A stretch of 7,932 nt of DNA from Bacteroidales bacterium (GCA_012031335.1 JAAUTT010000173.1:1-7932), one strand, 5' to 3'; counted from the stretch's first letter, positions 1-7,932 are shown. Numbers and translations are program-made. Notes: generated by a model not told the origin, from the letters alone.

Positions 1-868
1 TTCACCCATATGTTTGCCTCCTGAGAGTTCCCTTCATGAACAAGAACCCGGTATTTCAGGGTAATTGTTTCACCTTTTTTTAGGTTGGAAGAGTTCCCAT
101 CGGCAGGCCAATACATAGGAGTTGGTGAAAAGAAACCATAATCACGCGTAAACCATGGGGATGGATACCACTTATTCGATGGATGTTGCATAATTGCTAT
201 ACCTTCAGTTACTCCGCCTCTGTTACCAAAACAGTCCATCCAGGAAGAGGCCTTTCCAAAAGTAGCTTTTTCACCGGATGCACCTTCAGCATTAATCATG
301 GTTCCCCCATTAGTAACTGCCAGTGCAGGATCTATCCTACCCGAAAAGAGTGAGTGATTGGTTTTCTCAATCACAACATCCAAAAGCATTTCCAGGGTTA
401 TTTCGAAATCTATTTGAAATAATTCTTTGGATGGAGCTGTAAATATTATTTTCCGGATATCCTTAACCGGAGAAAGTGCTCCGGGTCTTTTCCAGATACA
501 CTCATTCACGATTACCACCCGGGGACCATCATTTTCGATAATGTCTTCGCGAAGTGAAAGAATTTGTCCGCGATCGAGGCCTTCCTGCCAATAATTGCCT
601 CCGTTCACCTTGTCGCAACCAAAGAACAAAGAGCTATGATGCGGATAAGTACCATTCTCATTGAAGTAACTCCTGCTCCTGAAGGTCCGTTGACAGGATA
701 AAAGAAGGGATATTTTTCTTCGGCAGAAAAAATATAACTGGTAAAAAATAAATTATCGATAGATATATCGATTTTAGATCCTTTTTTTGTGGCAGAGATT
801 TTGGATTGGGCATAAATAGTGTGAGAATAAAAAAGAAATAAACTTACAACCAATATCCTAGATACCAT
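1..868 (-). CDS. DUF6807 (PmoA-like) family secreted protein, frameshifted and cut by the left window edge
   Basis: The protein begins at ATG 868 with a signal peptide (MVSRILVVSLFLFYSH, then IYAQ as the likely cleavage site). It carries the motifs I associate with the DUF6807 family, formerly called PmoA: PFFYPVNGPSGAGVTS, then ENGTYPHHSSLFFG, GNYWQEG, FGKASSWMDCFG, GIAIMQHPSN and SPWFTRDYGFFSP. The first part is read in one frame down to about 662 and the rest in another, open to base 1. Adding one A to the AA at 661-662 joins them as GVTSNENGTYPHH. About 289 residues are visible and the C-terminus lies outside the window. The biochemical role of the family is not established; despite the old name there is no reason to call it a methane monooxygenase. 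Members often sit beside sugar-utilisation genes in Bacteroidota and Planctomycetes, which fits its place after susD. An in-frame ATG at 916 would add 16 residues, but these overlap the terminator hairpin, so 868 is preferred. Confidence 0.8.
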
Positions 869-870
869 AT

Positions 871-913
871 TTAAAAGAATAAAAGAGGATACCCCAAAAC
901 CAGGGTATCCTCT
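871..913 (-). terminator. Rho-independent terminator between susD and the DUF6807 gene
   Basis: An 11-bp perfect inverted repeat (884-894 with 903-913, core GAGGATACCC/GGGTATCCTC) encloses an 8-base loop. On the minus strand it is followed by a T-rich run (TTTATTCTTTT). It lies 20 bases after the susD stop and ends just before the ATG of the DUF6807 gene at 868. It should therefore end or reduce transcription after susD, so that the transporter pair is made in excess of the downstream gene. The orientation is chosen from the T-tract; the plus strand has none after the stem. Confidence 0.8.
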
Positions 914-933
914 CATTTAACATTAGAAATAAT

Positions 934-2711
934 TTAATAACCAGGATTTTGCTCTTCTGAATAAGATCCGGGATTAACTAAACGGTCTATATGAACTGCC
1001 TGAGGTATTGGACGAAGTTTATGATATTCGGCTAAACCTGAGGCTTTCGGGTTATATGCTTTAACCCTTTCATAAAATTTACCACATCTCACCAGGTCAA
1101 ACCAACGATGATGTTCTCCTAATAATTCCCTCATTCTTTCATCGAGAATAAAGTTTACAATTTTTTCAGGGGAATTAATGTCAACTTCGGAAATAAGCAT
1201 ATCATTTTCTGTGCTGGAGTTAAGCATAGCAGGATCACCATTCTCAACAGTTAAGAATTCCTTTGGTTTTTTTTCATCTAATTTGTAGGCAGCTCTTTTA
1301 CGAACTATATTTATGTACTCAACTGCTTTTGTATAATTTCCTTTCCGTCCGTGAGCCTCAGCAGCAATCAATAGTGTTTCTGCATATCTGAATACAAAGA
1401 AATCACGTCCTCCCTGCTCAACAACAACAGTTTCACGATGCGGATCAGTGAATTTATTAAGTGAGGGATACTCCTTTTCAGAATATGAATCACGAACAAA
1501 GCCGCTTCCATCATCCTTTTGAACACTTTTTGGATACCAAGTATACGATTTAGATGTAACTAAAGCATTTTTCACATTCTTATCCAATGTTATATAAATA
1601 GCAGTATCTCCAACCTTAAATTTAGGTGTACCATCTCCTTTTTTCGGAATTGTGGCTGCATTGTTGCTATAATACGCCATCTTAAATTCCTTATAAAACG
1701 GGAGTCAATTTTCCTATTATAATTATCTATAGTATAATCAGTTGGCATTAATCGTTTCCATGGACGACCATTTGCTATATCTCTCAACATTCCGGGTTTG
1801 GTATCGTATTCCATTAAAAAATATAAATGACAACGATTTCCACTACCACGAAGAAGCGGATCAAGGCTGTTTTGAACGGAAAAAATTACCTCCTTTGAAT
1901 TAGGGTTATCTGCCTTATTTGACATGTAAAAATTAAAAATTGAGGAATAATCAGCTTCCAAGGCATATTTTCCTGAATTTATTATTGCTTCTGAATGAAC
2001 TATGGCAGAATCGAGATCACCTGGTTGGGCACCCCTGATATCAACTTCTGCGCTAGCACGTGTTAAATACACCAAAGCAAGCAAATGATCTGCAGCACCT
2101 TTTGTGGCCCGACCGTAATTGGACTGCGTTGCAGGTAGCTTTGAAACGGCAATGTTTAGGTCAGAAATAATCTGTTCATAAATTTCGGCAACGGGTGCAC
2201 GTTTAAACTCCCTTTCAGGTGCAGTTGTTCCATTTAATTTTAATGGTATACTACCATACTGACGCAATAAGGTAAAATAATAGAAGGCCCTCATATAATA
2301 AGCTTCTCCCATTCTTATTTCCTGTGTAGCAGAACTTACAAATTTTACTTTTGGCATATTATCAATAACAGTATTGCAAATATTTATACCCAAATAAAAT
2401 TGTGTCCATAATTCATTTGCAAAAGATGCAAAAGGGTTTAAATCAGTTGTATAATAGTTAAAGAATTTATGACTCCCATCGGCACCGTTCATGTATTCAT
2501 CGGTACCAAGCTCTGTCATTGTCATTCCTCTTTCATGGCCATAAAATTCCTTTAATTGTGAATAGGCTGCATTTAAACCATCAGATATTCCTTTTTCAGT
2601 GGAATAGTAATCATATCCTGCTTTTGAGACCATCTCCTCTTCGAGGTATTTATCGCAAGCTGTTGCAATAAAACCTAATCCAAGAATTAATGAAAATATT
2701 TTAATTTTCAT
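934..2711 (-). CDS. SusD/RagB family substrate-binding outer-membrane lipoprotein (one frameshift)
   Basis: This is the cell-surface lipoprotein that caps a SusC transporter and binds the ligand, usually a glycan fragment. The N-terminus has a lipoprotein signal peptide with the acylated Cys at residue 19 (FIATACDKYLEEE). The N-terminal SusD-like domain covers roughly residues 20-230, with helical TPR-like text such as MGEAYYMRAFYYFTLLRQYG. The C-terminal RagB/SusD domain has the typical FRYAETLLIAAEAHGRKGNY, ILDERMRELLGEHHRWFDL, LRPIPQ and a terminal QNPGY. The reading frame breaks near 1695-1698. Lengthening the A4 run (T4 on the coding strand) by one base gives DSRFYKEFKMAYYSN and a 592-residue protein, a normal length for the family. 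It follows susC after 32 bases and is surely cotranscribed with it. The ligand cannot be deduced from sequence alone. Confidence 0.93.
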
Positions 2712-2743
2712 AAGTATATTTTTTAATGTTTATTTAAATACAA

Positions 2744-5700
2744 TTAAAATGTTACGTTAACGCCAACCATATATAGTTTGGTGCTTGGTGTATCAATTCC
2801 TCCGATTCCTTCAGGATCAAGACCTTTAAAGCTTGTCCAGGTTTTTGGATTTTGAGCTGTCACATACATTCTTAGATTTTGCATTCTCAACTTTGAAGTA
2901 ACCTTACTTGGGAAATTATAAGCAAAAGTTATATTTCTGAGTTTTGTAAAGGATGCATCCACAAATCGGTAGGAGTTACGATATTCAGGAAATTCCTGAT
3001 CGGCAAATGGCTGAGGATGTGTAGCATTAGCTCTATTAGGGTCAGTTGGTTGCCAGAAATGAACATCGAGATTTCTGTAACGTCCAAATAAATTCATTCT
3101 GTCGCCCAATACACTTGCTTCGGTCATCTGTCCCTGGCGTGTATAAAGAAAGAATGAAAATTCAAATCCTTTAAATGAAAAAGTATTTCCCCAGCTACCG
3201 GTCCAGTCAGGTACATCACTGCCTAATATTTGACGGTCATTTGCATTGATAACTGTATCTCCGTTTAAATCTTCAACTCTAATTTTCCCAGCTGCAAATT
3301 TATGCCCTTTGCTATTAAAAAGTTTCATTATTGAACTATCCTGAGGTGTATCCTGCCATATTCCGTCAAGTTTATAGTCATGATAAGTTTTGATGGGTTG
3401 TCCAATAAACCATTTATTTCCTACATCATCCTTTTTACCACCATACAATTCCATTATTTCTTCTTTATTTTTATACCACATAAGATCGGTTGTCCATTTA
3501 AATCCTGATGGTGTATTCAAAATAACAGCAGATACCTGCACTTCCACACCTGTATTGCGTGTAGCGCCTACATTACTTAACATCAGGTTAAAACCCGATT
3601 CGGTTGGTAATTGCATTTCCATTAGCAAATCGTCAGTATTTGAACGATATGCATCAATAGTACCGGTAATTCTATTGTCAAATAGCCCAAAATCCAAAGC
3701 AATATTGGTTGAAGAAGTGGTCTCCCATTTTAGATCAGGATTTGGAATAGTATTAGGACGATATCCATATGCAGGACTGCCATTCCACTCATATTGCGTA
3801 CGACCTAATTCACCCAGTGTTTGATATGCACTGATTGATGAATTCCCAGTTACTCCATATCCACCACGCAATTTCAAATCACTGAGGAAAGAAATATTCT
3901 GCATAAAGTTTTCTTTACCGATTTTCCAGGCCAAAGCTACAGCGGGGAAAAAATCATACTTATGACCTTCGGCAAGCATCGATGCACCATCTTGGCGACC
4001 AGTAATGGTTATTAAATATTTGTCGTTATATGAGTAGTTTAAACGACCCATAAAGGATGCAAGCCGTTGAGTCCATAATTCACTACCAAAACTGTTTATA
4101 GTAGCAGCAGTTCCAATGTTATACCATTTTTGGCTTTCATATGGTAGGTCAAAAGCTGTTATTTCGGATTTTTCGAAACGCTCTTCCTGAATACTTTGCA
4201 TAGCAGTAAGGGTGATGTTATGCTTTTCTCCAATAGTTTTGTTATAGGTTAGAATATTTTCAAGTACATAATTCCACCGTTGATCCTGATAGTATCTACC
4301 ATAAGGACTGGATCCCTGACGATTGCTGCTCAAAGCGGCCTGAAATTCACCATTTCGGTATTGACCGAAATCCGGACCAAAGTTAATGCGGTAAGTCAAA
4401 TCTTTGAATGGTTTAAGCTCAGTATAAATAGCAGACAAAAAAACGAACCCCTTTCGTTTCTTTTCGTTTAATACACCATCTATATCATTAAGTGGTGTGA
4501 AAATTAATGCATCATTACCAGGTTTAAAAATTACATTACCCTCAGCATCATAAGGGATAGCGAGGGGTAACATATTGGTAGCTGAACCATAAAGGTTACT
4601 TCCATAATTTTGTTTTGAATACGAATAATTAGTAGAAGCTCCAACCTTTAACCAATCTGTAATGGCGTGATCCAGATTTAAACGAAGCGTATAACGCTGG
4701 TAATCCTGCCCTTTTATCACACCCTCTTCGCCAAAACTGGTAGCTGCAAATAAAACTTTGGTTTTTCAGTACCACCAGATACGCTTAACTGATGATTTTG
4801 AGTCAACCCTTTTCTCAAAACAAGAGATTCCCAGTCGGTGGATCTAACTTTTTCAGGATGATATATAGGTACACCATTTGCATCTCGTTTTACAACTGTT
4901 TTTGCTTCATCTTCCCACTCATAACCCATCGATACAGATTCCCATAAATTCGGATCCTGCTTGAAAATCCCATTCGCATCAAAATAATCATAAAAAGGAT
5001 CTGAATATGGAGATTTATAATACTTTTATTGTTATTACGATAAGCTTCGCGTTTTTGCTCTGCATATTCGGCACCATCTTCAAAATCGATGCGATTTGCT
5101 ATCTCGTTTACGCCCACGTAACCATCGTAAGTAACTGAAGTTTTTCCAGCTTTACCTCTTTTTGTCTGAATTAAAACAACTCCGTTTGCTGCACGCGAAC
5201 CATAAATAGCTGTAGCAGAGGCATCCTTAAGAATTTCCATACTTTCAATATCGGTCGGATTTATATCTCCTAATTGAGCATTACTTGTTGGAATTCCATC
5301 AATAACGTAAAGTGGGTCATTTGAAGCTTTAAACGAGCGACGGCCTCGGATTAATACTGACGCTCCTTCACCAGGACGACGATTGCCATAATTTACATCA
5401 ACACCTGCCGCTCTTCCCTGTAAGGCCTGACGGAAATCGTTTACTGGCACAGACTTTATCTTTTCGGCAGTTACAGAAGATACTGCACCTGTAATATCAC
5501 TTTTCCTGGCTGTACCAATAGCCAATAACCACAATTTCGTCTAATGACTGAACATCAGGAATCAAGGAAACATCAATCACGTTGCGACCTCCAACCGGAA
5601 CTTTTTCGGTGACATATCCAATAAAAGAAAATATAATTGTGGCGTTCGCATCAGGAACGGAAATTGAATATTTTCCTGAAATATCTGAAATAGTTCCTAC

Positions 5701-6167
5701 GGTAGAACCTTCAACCACAACATTTACTCCAACTAATGGTTCTTTGGTTTGGGCATCGAAAATAGTTCCAGATACTGTTATTTTCTGAATAGATGTTACC
5801 GGGGCAATTACCACCAGGTTATTTCCAATACCTTATAGGTTACATCGGCCTTATTAAATACAATGGCAAGCACATCTTCTATGGTCTTGTCATCAGCTGT
5901 AAGTGTAATAGACCGGTTTAAATCGGTAAACTCATCGTTATAAAAAAACCTGAACGACGATTGCTTTTCGATTGATTTTAGTACATCCCGTACTGTTTTG
6001 TCTTTCAGATCCAGGTTAAGCAGCGTATTCTGAGAATAAACCGAACCAGACACACTAAGCGTTAACAGGCATGTTAGAAGCAAAGTTATTTTCATAATCA
6101 ATAGTAGTTTTTTAAGAAAAGGAGACAAAAAGACATACTTTTCCCAATAATGTTTTTTTTCATACAT
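2744..6167 (-). CDS. SusC/RagA family TonB-dependent outer-membrane transporter with N-terminal STN domain (four frameshifts)
   Basis: This is the outer-membrane barrel that imports the ligand captured by SusD, powered by TonB. Domains in order: signal peptide (residues 20-46, ending SVYSQ); STN signalling domain (about 49-117, with FRFFYNDEF); carboxypeptidase-regulatory-like domain (about 127-210, SGTIFDAQTKEPLVGVNV, ending DEIVVIGYGTARKSDITGAV); plug (about 215-345, with QALQGRAAGVDV, PLYVIDGIP, ILKDASATAIYGSRAANGV); then the barrel, ending LYMVGVNVTF. The STN domain marks transporters that signal to a FecR-type anti-sigma factor, and one lies directly upstream. The text is split into five open frames. 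Restoring one base near 5822-5824, 5022 and 4748-4750 and removing one at 5517-5518 gives a continuous 1141-residue protein, the expected size for this class. The start at 6167 matches the long N-terminus common in such proteins; ATG at 6095 (MKITLLL) is an alternative start nearer the signal peptide. Confidence 0.93.
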
Positions 6168-6170
6168 TTG

Positions 6171-6202
6171 CAGTGTTAGAATTAATAAATATTTCTTTCA
6201 AA
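6171..6202 (-). promoter_or_regulatory. Possible Bacteroidota-type promoter before susC
   Basis: On the minus strand TTTG (6199-6202) is followed after 20 bases by TAACACTG (6171-6178). The Bacteroidota primary sigma consensus is TTTG, 19-21 bases, TAnnTTTG, so the spacing fits but the second box matches only in part. It lies almost against the ATG at 6167. If it is real, translation would be leaderless or would start at the inner ATG at 6095. An ECF-type promoter is expected for an STN-containing susC, and I cannot identify one by eye. Confidence 0.25.
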
Positions 6203-6213
6203 AAAGACTTAAG

Positions 6214-6248
6214 GAGGGGGTAGGTGCGAACTACTTCCTCTTTTTTTA
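6214..6248. terminator. Hairpin with T-runs between fecR and susC
   Basis: Arms 6214-6223 (GAGGGGGTAG) and 6231-6240 (CTACTTCCTC) pair at 8 of 10 positions around a 7-base loop. A T7 run (6241-6247) follows directly on the plus strand. On the minus strand the stem is followed after some 9 bases by a T6 run. No plus-strand gene ends here, so the useful reading is a weak or partial terminator separating the fecR transcript from susC. This would fit separate control of regulator and transporter. The function is inferred from shape only. Confidence 0.45.
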
Positions 6249-6297
6249 ATCATTAGGGTGGACTCATAATTTCATTAGTTTTAGTTAGTTTTTAAGT

Positions 6298-7191
6298 TTA
6301 TTCTTTCCTTGTAGTGATTATTCTTTCAAAATTTTGTTTTACAGAATGATCCAATTTTAAATAGACTGAATCCTTCACAATACTATAGCGAAGAGGCGCA
6401 GTATACCTTAATGCATCCATGATTTGTTCAATGGTTTCATTCTGTAATATCCCCGAAAATTTATACTGTTCCAGGCCATCATTATTAAAATGGATGTTTA
6501 TATTATAACGCCTCTCCAGCATAGGAGCCAGACACTTAAGGGTAAGGCCTTCAATAATCCACTTATCGCTTTTCCAGGATGTATAAAGCTCTGTATTAAC
6601 TTCAGATTCAACCCTTATGTTTTTTACGGCAAAACTTATCTTTTTTAATTCCTCTTTTGGTCGTGGTAGTGATAGTGAATCGGCATAACCATCTTTAAAA
6701 AATACAAGTTTTTCATGTGGTTTTATCTTAATCTGTCTGTTTACTCCATTTTCATTTTTCTTAAGAACCTGAACATCAATAATTCCTTCCTCGAGTGTTG
6801 TAGTTATAATTCTTTCTTCAGGATAAGCTTTTACATTAAACCGGGTACCCAACGCCCTGATAAGTAATTCGGAGGTGTGCACCCGAAAAGGTTTTTCCTT
6901 ATTGGTTACAACATTAAAATAAGCTTCACCGGTAAGATATACATTCCGTTCATTTTGGTTGAAATCGTCAGTATAGGTTAACTTACTTCCTGCATTAAGC
7001 CAAACAATTGTTCCGTCGGGTAGTTTAAGGGAGCTTTTGGATCCTTTGGGCACGTTATATTCAGTTGTAAGTGCTAATCTCTCAACCGGTTTCATTAACA
7101 TCCAGGTAAGGGCCGAACCCAGGCCTAACATCAACAATAAACCAGCAGCATATCTTAACCATTGGTACTTATTTTCTCTAATTTTTCTTTT
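6298..7191 (-). CDS. FecR-family anti-sigma factor, N-terminus missing at the junction
   Basis: FecR proteins sit in the inner membrane. They hold an ECF sigma factor through a cytoplasmic N-terminal domain and receive the signal from the STN domain of the partner transporter through a periplasmic domain. Visible here are a short basic stretch, one membrane helix (WLRYAAGLLLMLGLG to WMLM), the FecR domain (VPKGSKSSLKLPDGTIVWLN, YLTGEAYFNV, FRVHTSELLIRALGTRFNVK) and a C-terminal DUF4974-type domain (WIIEGLTLKCLAPMLERRYN, KFSGILQNETIEQIMDAL). The frame is open from 7191 but is stopped by TAA at 7192-7194, and there is no ATG ahead of the helix. The roughly 80-residue sigma-binding domain is absent in every frame upstream. 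A TTG at 7137 could be called as a start, but it would cut the membrane helix. The gene is best read as truncated where the bacterial DNA ends. About 297 residues remain, against a usual 330-400. Confidence 0.9.
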   Translation of the reverse strand, partial: KRKIRENKYQWLRYAAGLLLMLGLGSALTWMLMKPVERLALTTEYNVPKGSKSSLKLPDGTIVWLNAGSKLTYTDDFNQNERNVYLTGEAYFNVVTNKEKPFRVHTSELLIRALGTRFNVKAYPEERIITTTLEEGIIDVQVLKKNENGVNRQIKIKPHEKLVFFKDGYADSLSLPRPKEELKKISFAVKNIRVESEVNTELYTSWKSDKWIIEGLTLKCLAPMLERRYNINIHFNNDGLEQYKFSGILQNETIEQIMDALRYTAPLRYSIVKDSVYLKLDHSVKQNFERIITTRKE

Positions 7192-7200
7192 TTAATTATT
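7160..7200. other. Probable junction between bacterial DNA and plastid-type DNA
   Basis: Up to about 7185 the minus strand still reads as FecR text (KIRENKYQWLRYAAG). From 7192 onward all minus-strand frames soon hit stops and base composition drops to mostly A/T. The changeover lies inside an A/T-rich run (TTTTTCTTTTTTAATTATTT on the plus strand), where short chance identity could join unrelated sequences. The exact base cannot be fixed by eye. Confidence 0.7.
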
Positions 7201-7339
7201 TATTTATATTAAATTTGTTTCCACCTTAAGAATAACATACCTTGAATTATAAAACCAACTCTTTTAAAACTTTTATGTGTAAAAATGTTTGAATTAATTT
7301 ATAATACTTATTAATTTAATAAATTATTCTAATTTAACT
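7192..7339. other. AT-rich non-coding leader before psaE
   Basis: This stretch has many stops in all frames and no recognisable gene. It holds TATAAT at 7300-7305, a possible -10 box of a plastid bacterial-type promoter about 35 bases before the psaE ATG. No good -35 box sits 16-18 bases upstream, and TATAAT is common by chance in such sequence. No Shine-Dalgarno sequence precedes the ATG, which is not unusual in plastids. Confidence 0.4.
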
Positions 7340-7537
7340 ATGGTAGAACGTGGTTCAACAGTTCGTATTTTAAGAGAAGAATCTTATTGGTTTAATGATA
7401 CTGGTACAGTTGCAACAGTAGATCAAAGTGGTATTCGCTATCCAGTAGTTGTAAGATTTGAAAAAGTTAATTATAGTGGAACAAATACAAATAATTTTGC
7501 GATTGATGAATTAGTTGTTGTAGAAAAAGGTAAATAG
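7340..7537 (+). CDS. psaE: Photosystem I reaction centre subunit IV (PsaE), plastid type
   Basis: PsaE is a small stromal-side subunit of photosystem I that helps dock ferredoxin and supports cyclic electron flow. The 65-residue product matches the family from end to end: [52 protein letters not shown]. It forms the single compact SH3-like domain with no transit peptide, so it is encoded in the organelle or in a cyanobacterium. Codon use points to a plastid: only 4 of 65 codons end in G or C (ATG, TGG, CGC, GCG). psaE is plastid-encoded in red algae and in algae with red-derived plastids (diatoms, brown algae, cryptophytes) but nuclear in green algae and plants, so a red-lineage source is likely. 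The gene is intact, ends with TAG, and is unlike all its neighbours in strand, composition and function. Confidence 0.95.
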   Translation: MVERGSTVRILREESYWFNDTGTVATVDQSGIRYPVVVRFEKVNYSGTNTNNFAIDELVVVEKGK

Positions 7538-7557
7538 TTGAAAATCTTATAATTATT

Positions 7558-7592
7558 TAACTATTCATAATTATTTAAATTATGGATAGTTA
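7558..7592 (+). terminator. Stem-loop after psaE, likely mRNA 3' end
   Basis: A 15-bp stem (7558-7572, TAACTATTCATAATT, with 7578-7592) contains one G:T pair and closes on a 5-base loop. It begins 20 bases after the psaE stop. Plastid messages commonly end at such inverted repeats, which block exonucleases and set the 3' end. It lacks a GC-rich stem and T-tract, so a processing or stability element is more likely than a true Rho-independent terminator. Confidence 0.7.
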
Positions 7593-7932
7593 TTAAGGTT
7601 GTTTAAGTTTCCATATCGGGTAGGCTCCGAGGTTCATAGTAACTGAGTTCGATTCTCTGTGTATATGCTGTGCTCTATTACACAAAAAGGGATATGCGCT
7701 CTATTGGTCGAAGCGATTGTTGATTAGTAATCCTACTGATTTAACTTATAAGGTTTATACTATTATAAATTTAATTTCAAAACCATCACATAAAAAATAC
7801 ATGCTTCCACGTATAGATGACTAAACAGATATTAATTTGGTTAATAAATATTCATTAGTAAAAGAAGATTTGGTTAAAGCCTCACTAGGAGTTATAGTTG
7901 GTTCTTTTCTATTGGGGAGTAGCAAGAGAAGT
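7593..7932. other. Unassigned tail, no gene recognised
   Basis: I recognise no complete gene here. The part from about 7608 to 7730 is clearly richer in G and C than the psaE leader and the DNA after it. One plus-strand frame is open from 7624 to a TAA at 7822-7824 and again to the window end. Its text includes ALYWSKRLLISNPTDLTYKV, ISKPSHKKYMLPRIDD and, after the stop, LVKEDLVKASLGVIVGSFLL. The ISKPSHKKY piece faintly recalls ribosomal protein S8, but too little to name it. There is no convincing start codon. It may be a decayed organellar gene, a plastid spacer, or a further chimeric piece. Confidence 0.4.
7663..7705 (+). repeat. Imperfect short direct repeat
   Basis: ATATGC-TGT-GCTCTATT (7663-7679) recurs as ATATGC-GCTCTATT (7692-7705) with the middle three bases missing. 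The two copies lie 12 bases apart within the GC-richer patch of the tail. The function is unknown; it may be chance or the trace of a local duplication. Confidence 0.5.

Noticed and set aside
869..916. N-terminal extension MRGYPGFG of the DUF6807 protein
   Set aside because: These codons come from the terminator hairpin, and the signal peptide begins properly at ATG 868.
3390..3824. Open frame of 144 codons on the plus strand inside susC
   Set aside because: It is the complement of well conserved SusC barrel text and shows no family features of its own.
4280..4471. Open frame of 63 codons on the plus strand
   Set aside because: It is antisense to the SusC barrel and a shadow of the real gene.
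5582..5788. Open frame of 68 codons on the plus strand
   Set aside because: It is antisense to the carboxypeptidase-regulatory-like domain of SusC and has no recognisable protein features.
2744..6167. susC as a true multi-frameshift pseudogene
   Set aside because: All conserved blocks are intact, there are no in-frame stops after repair, and neighbouring genes carry the same single-base run errors.
7192..7339. Sigma-binding N-terminal domain of FecR in another frame beyond the TAA
   Set aside because: I read all minus-strand frames here and found only short stop-ridden text with no FecR-like motifs, so a simple frameshift does not explain the loss.
7631..7667. A tRNA-Met gene (CAT within GGTTCATAG, followed by a T-arm)
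   Set aside because: The would-be anticodon stem does not pair, the variable loop is missing and no acceptor partner exists.
7663..7705. CRISPR or tandem repeat array
   Set aside because: There are only two imperfect copies with no regular spacing.

Overview
The window appears to be a composite of two unrelated DNAs. Positions 1 to about 7190 are a minus-strand locus from a Bacteroidota bacterium. Positions from about 7195 onward hold very AT-rich DNA with a plus-strand psaE gene (photosystem I subunit IV), which looks like a plastid genome of the red lineage (red alga, diatom, brown alga or similar). The bacterial assignment rests on a SusC/SusD pair with a FecR-type anti-sigma factor, an STN domain on SusC and the general protein signatures. 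It is closest in style to Bacteroidia or Marinilabiliales-type marine bacteria, which is an inference.

The bacterial part reads right to left on the minus strand. A FecR-like anti-sigma factor (6298 to about 7191) has lost its cytoplasmic N-terminus at the junction. Next come a SusC/RagA TonB-dependent outer-membrane transporter with an STN signalling domain (2744-6167), a SusD/RagB substrate-binding lipoprotein (934-2711), a hairpin terminator (871-913) and a DUF6807 (historically 'PmoA') family secreted protein that runs off the left edge (1-868). This is the usual layout of a polysaccharide-type uptake locus controlled by an ECF sigma/anti-sigma pair. SusC with bound ligand would signal through its STN domain to FecR, which would release a sigma factor. 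The sigma gene should lie upstream of fecR, but that side is replaced by the algal-type DNA. SusCD would import an oligosaccharide or related ligand, and the DUF6807 protein probably acts in the same pathway.

Three of the four bacterial genes are broken by single-base indels: four in susC, one in susD and one in the DUF6807 gene. Five are one-base losses and one is a one-base gain, each in or next to a short run of one base. Putting the base back or taking it out restores a full-length family protein every time (1141 aa for SusC, 592 aa for SusD). This fits uncorrected sequencing error better than biological decay.

The right-hand part holds about 150 bases of AT-rich leader, an intact 65-codon psaE, a 15-bp stem-loop just after its stop, and about 340 bases (7593-7932) in which I recognise no gene. 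That tail has a more GC-rich patch with a tRNA-like T-arm, an imperfect direct repeat and an open frame interrupted by one stop. I found no convincing new biological system. The most notable features are the bacterium/plastid junction and the indel pattern, both of which bear on whether the contig is real.
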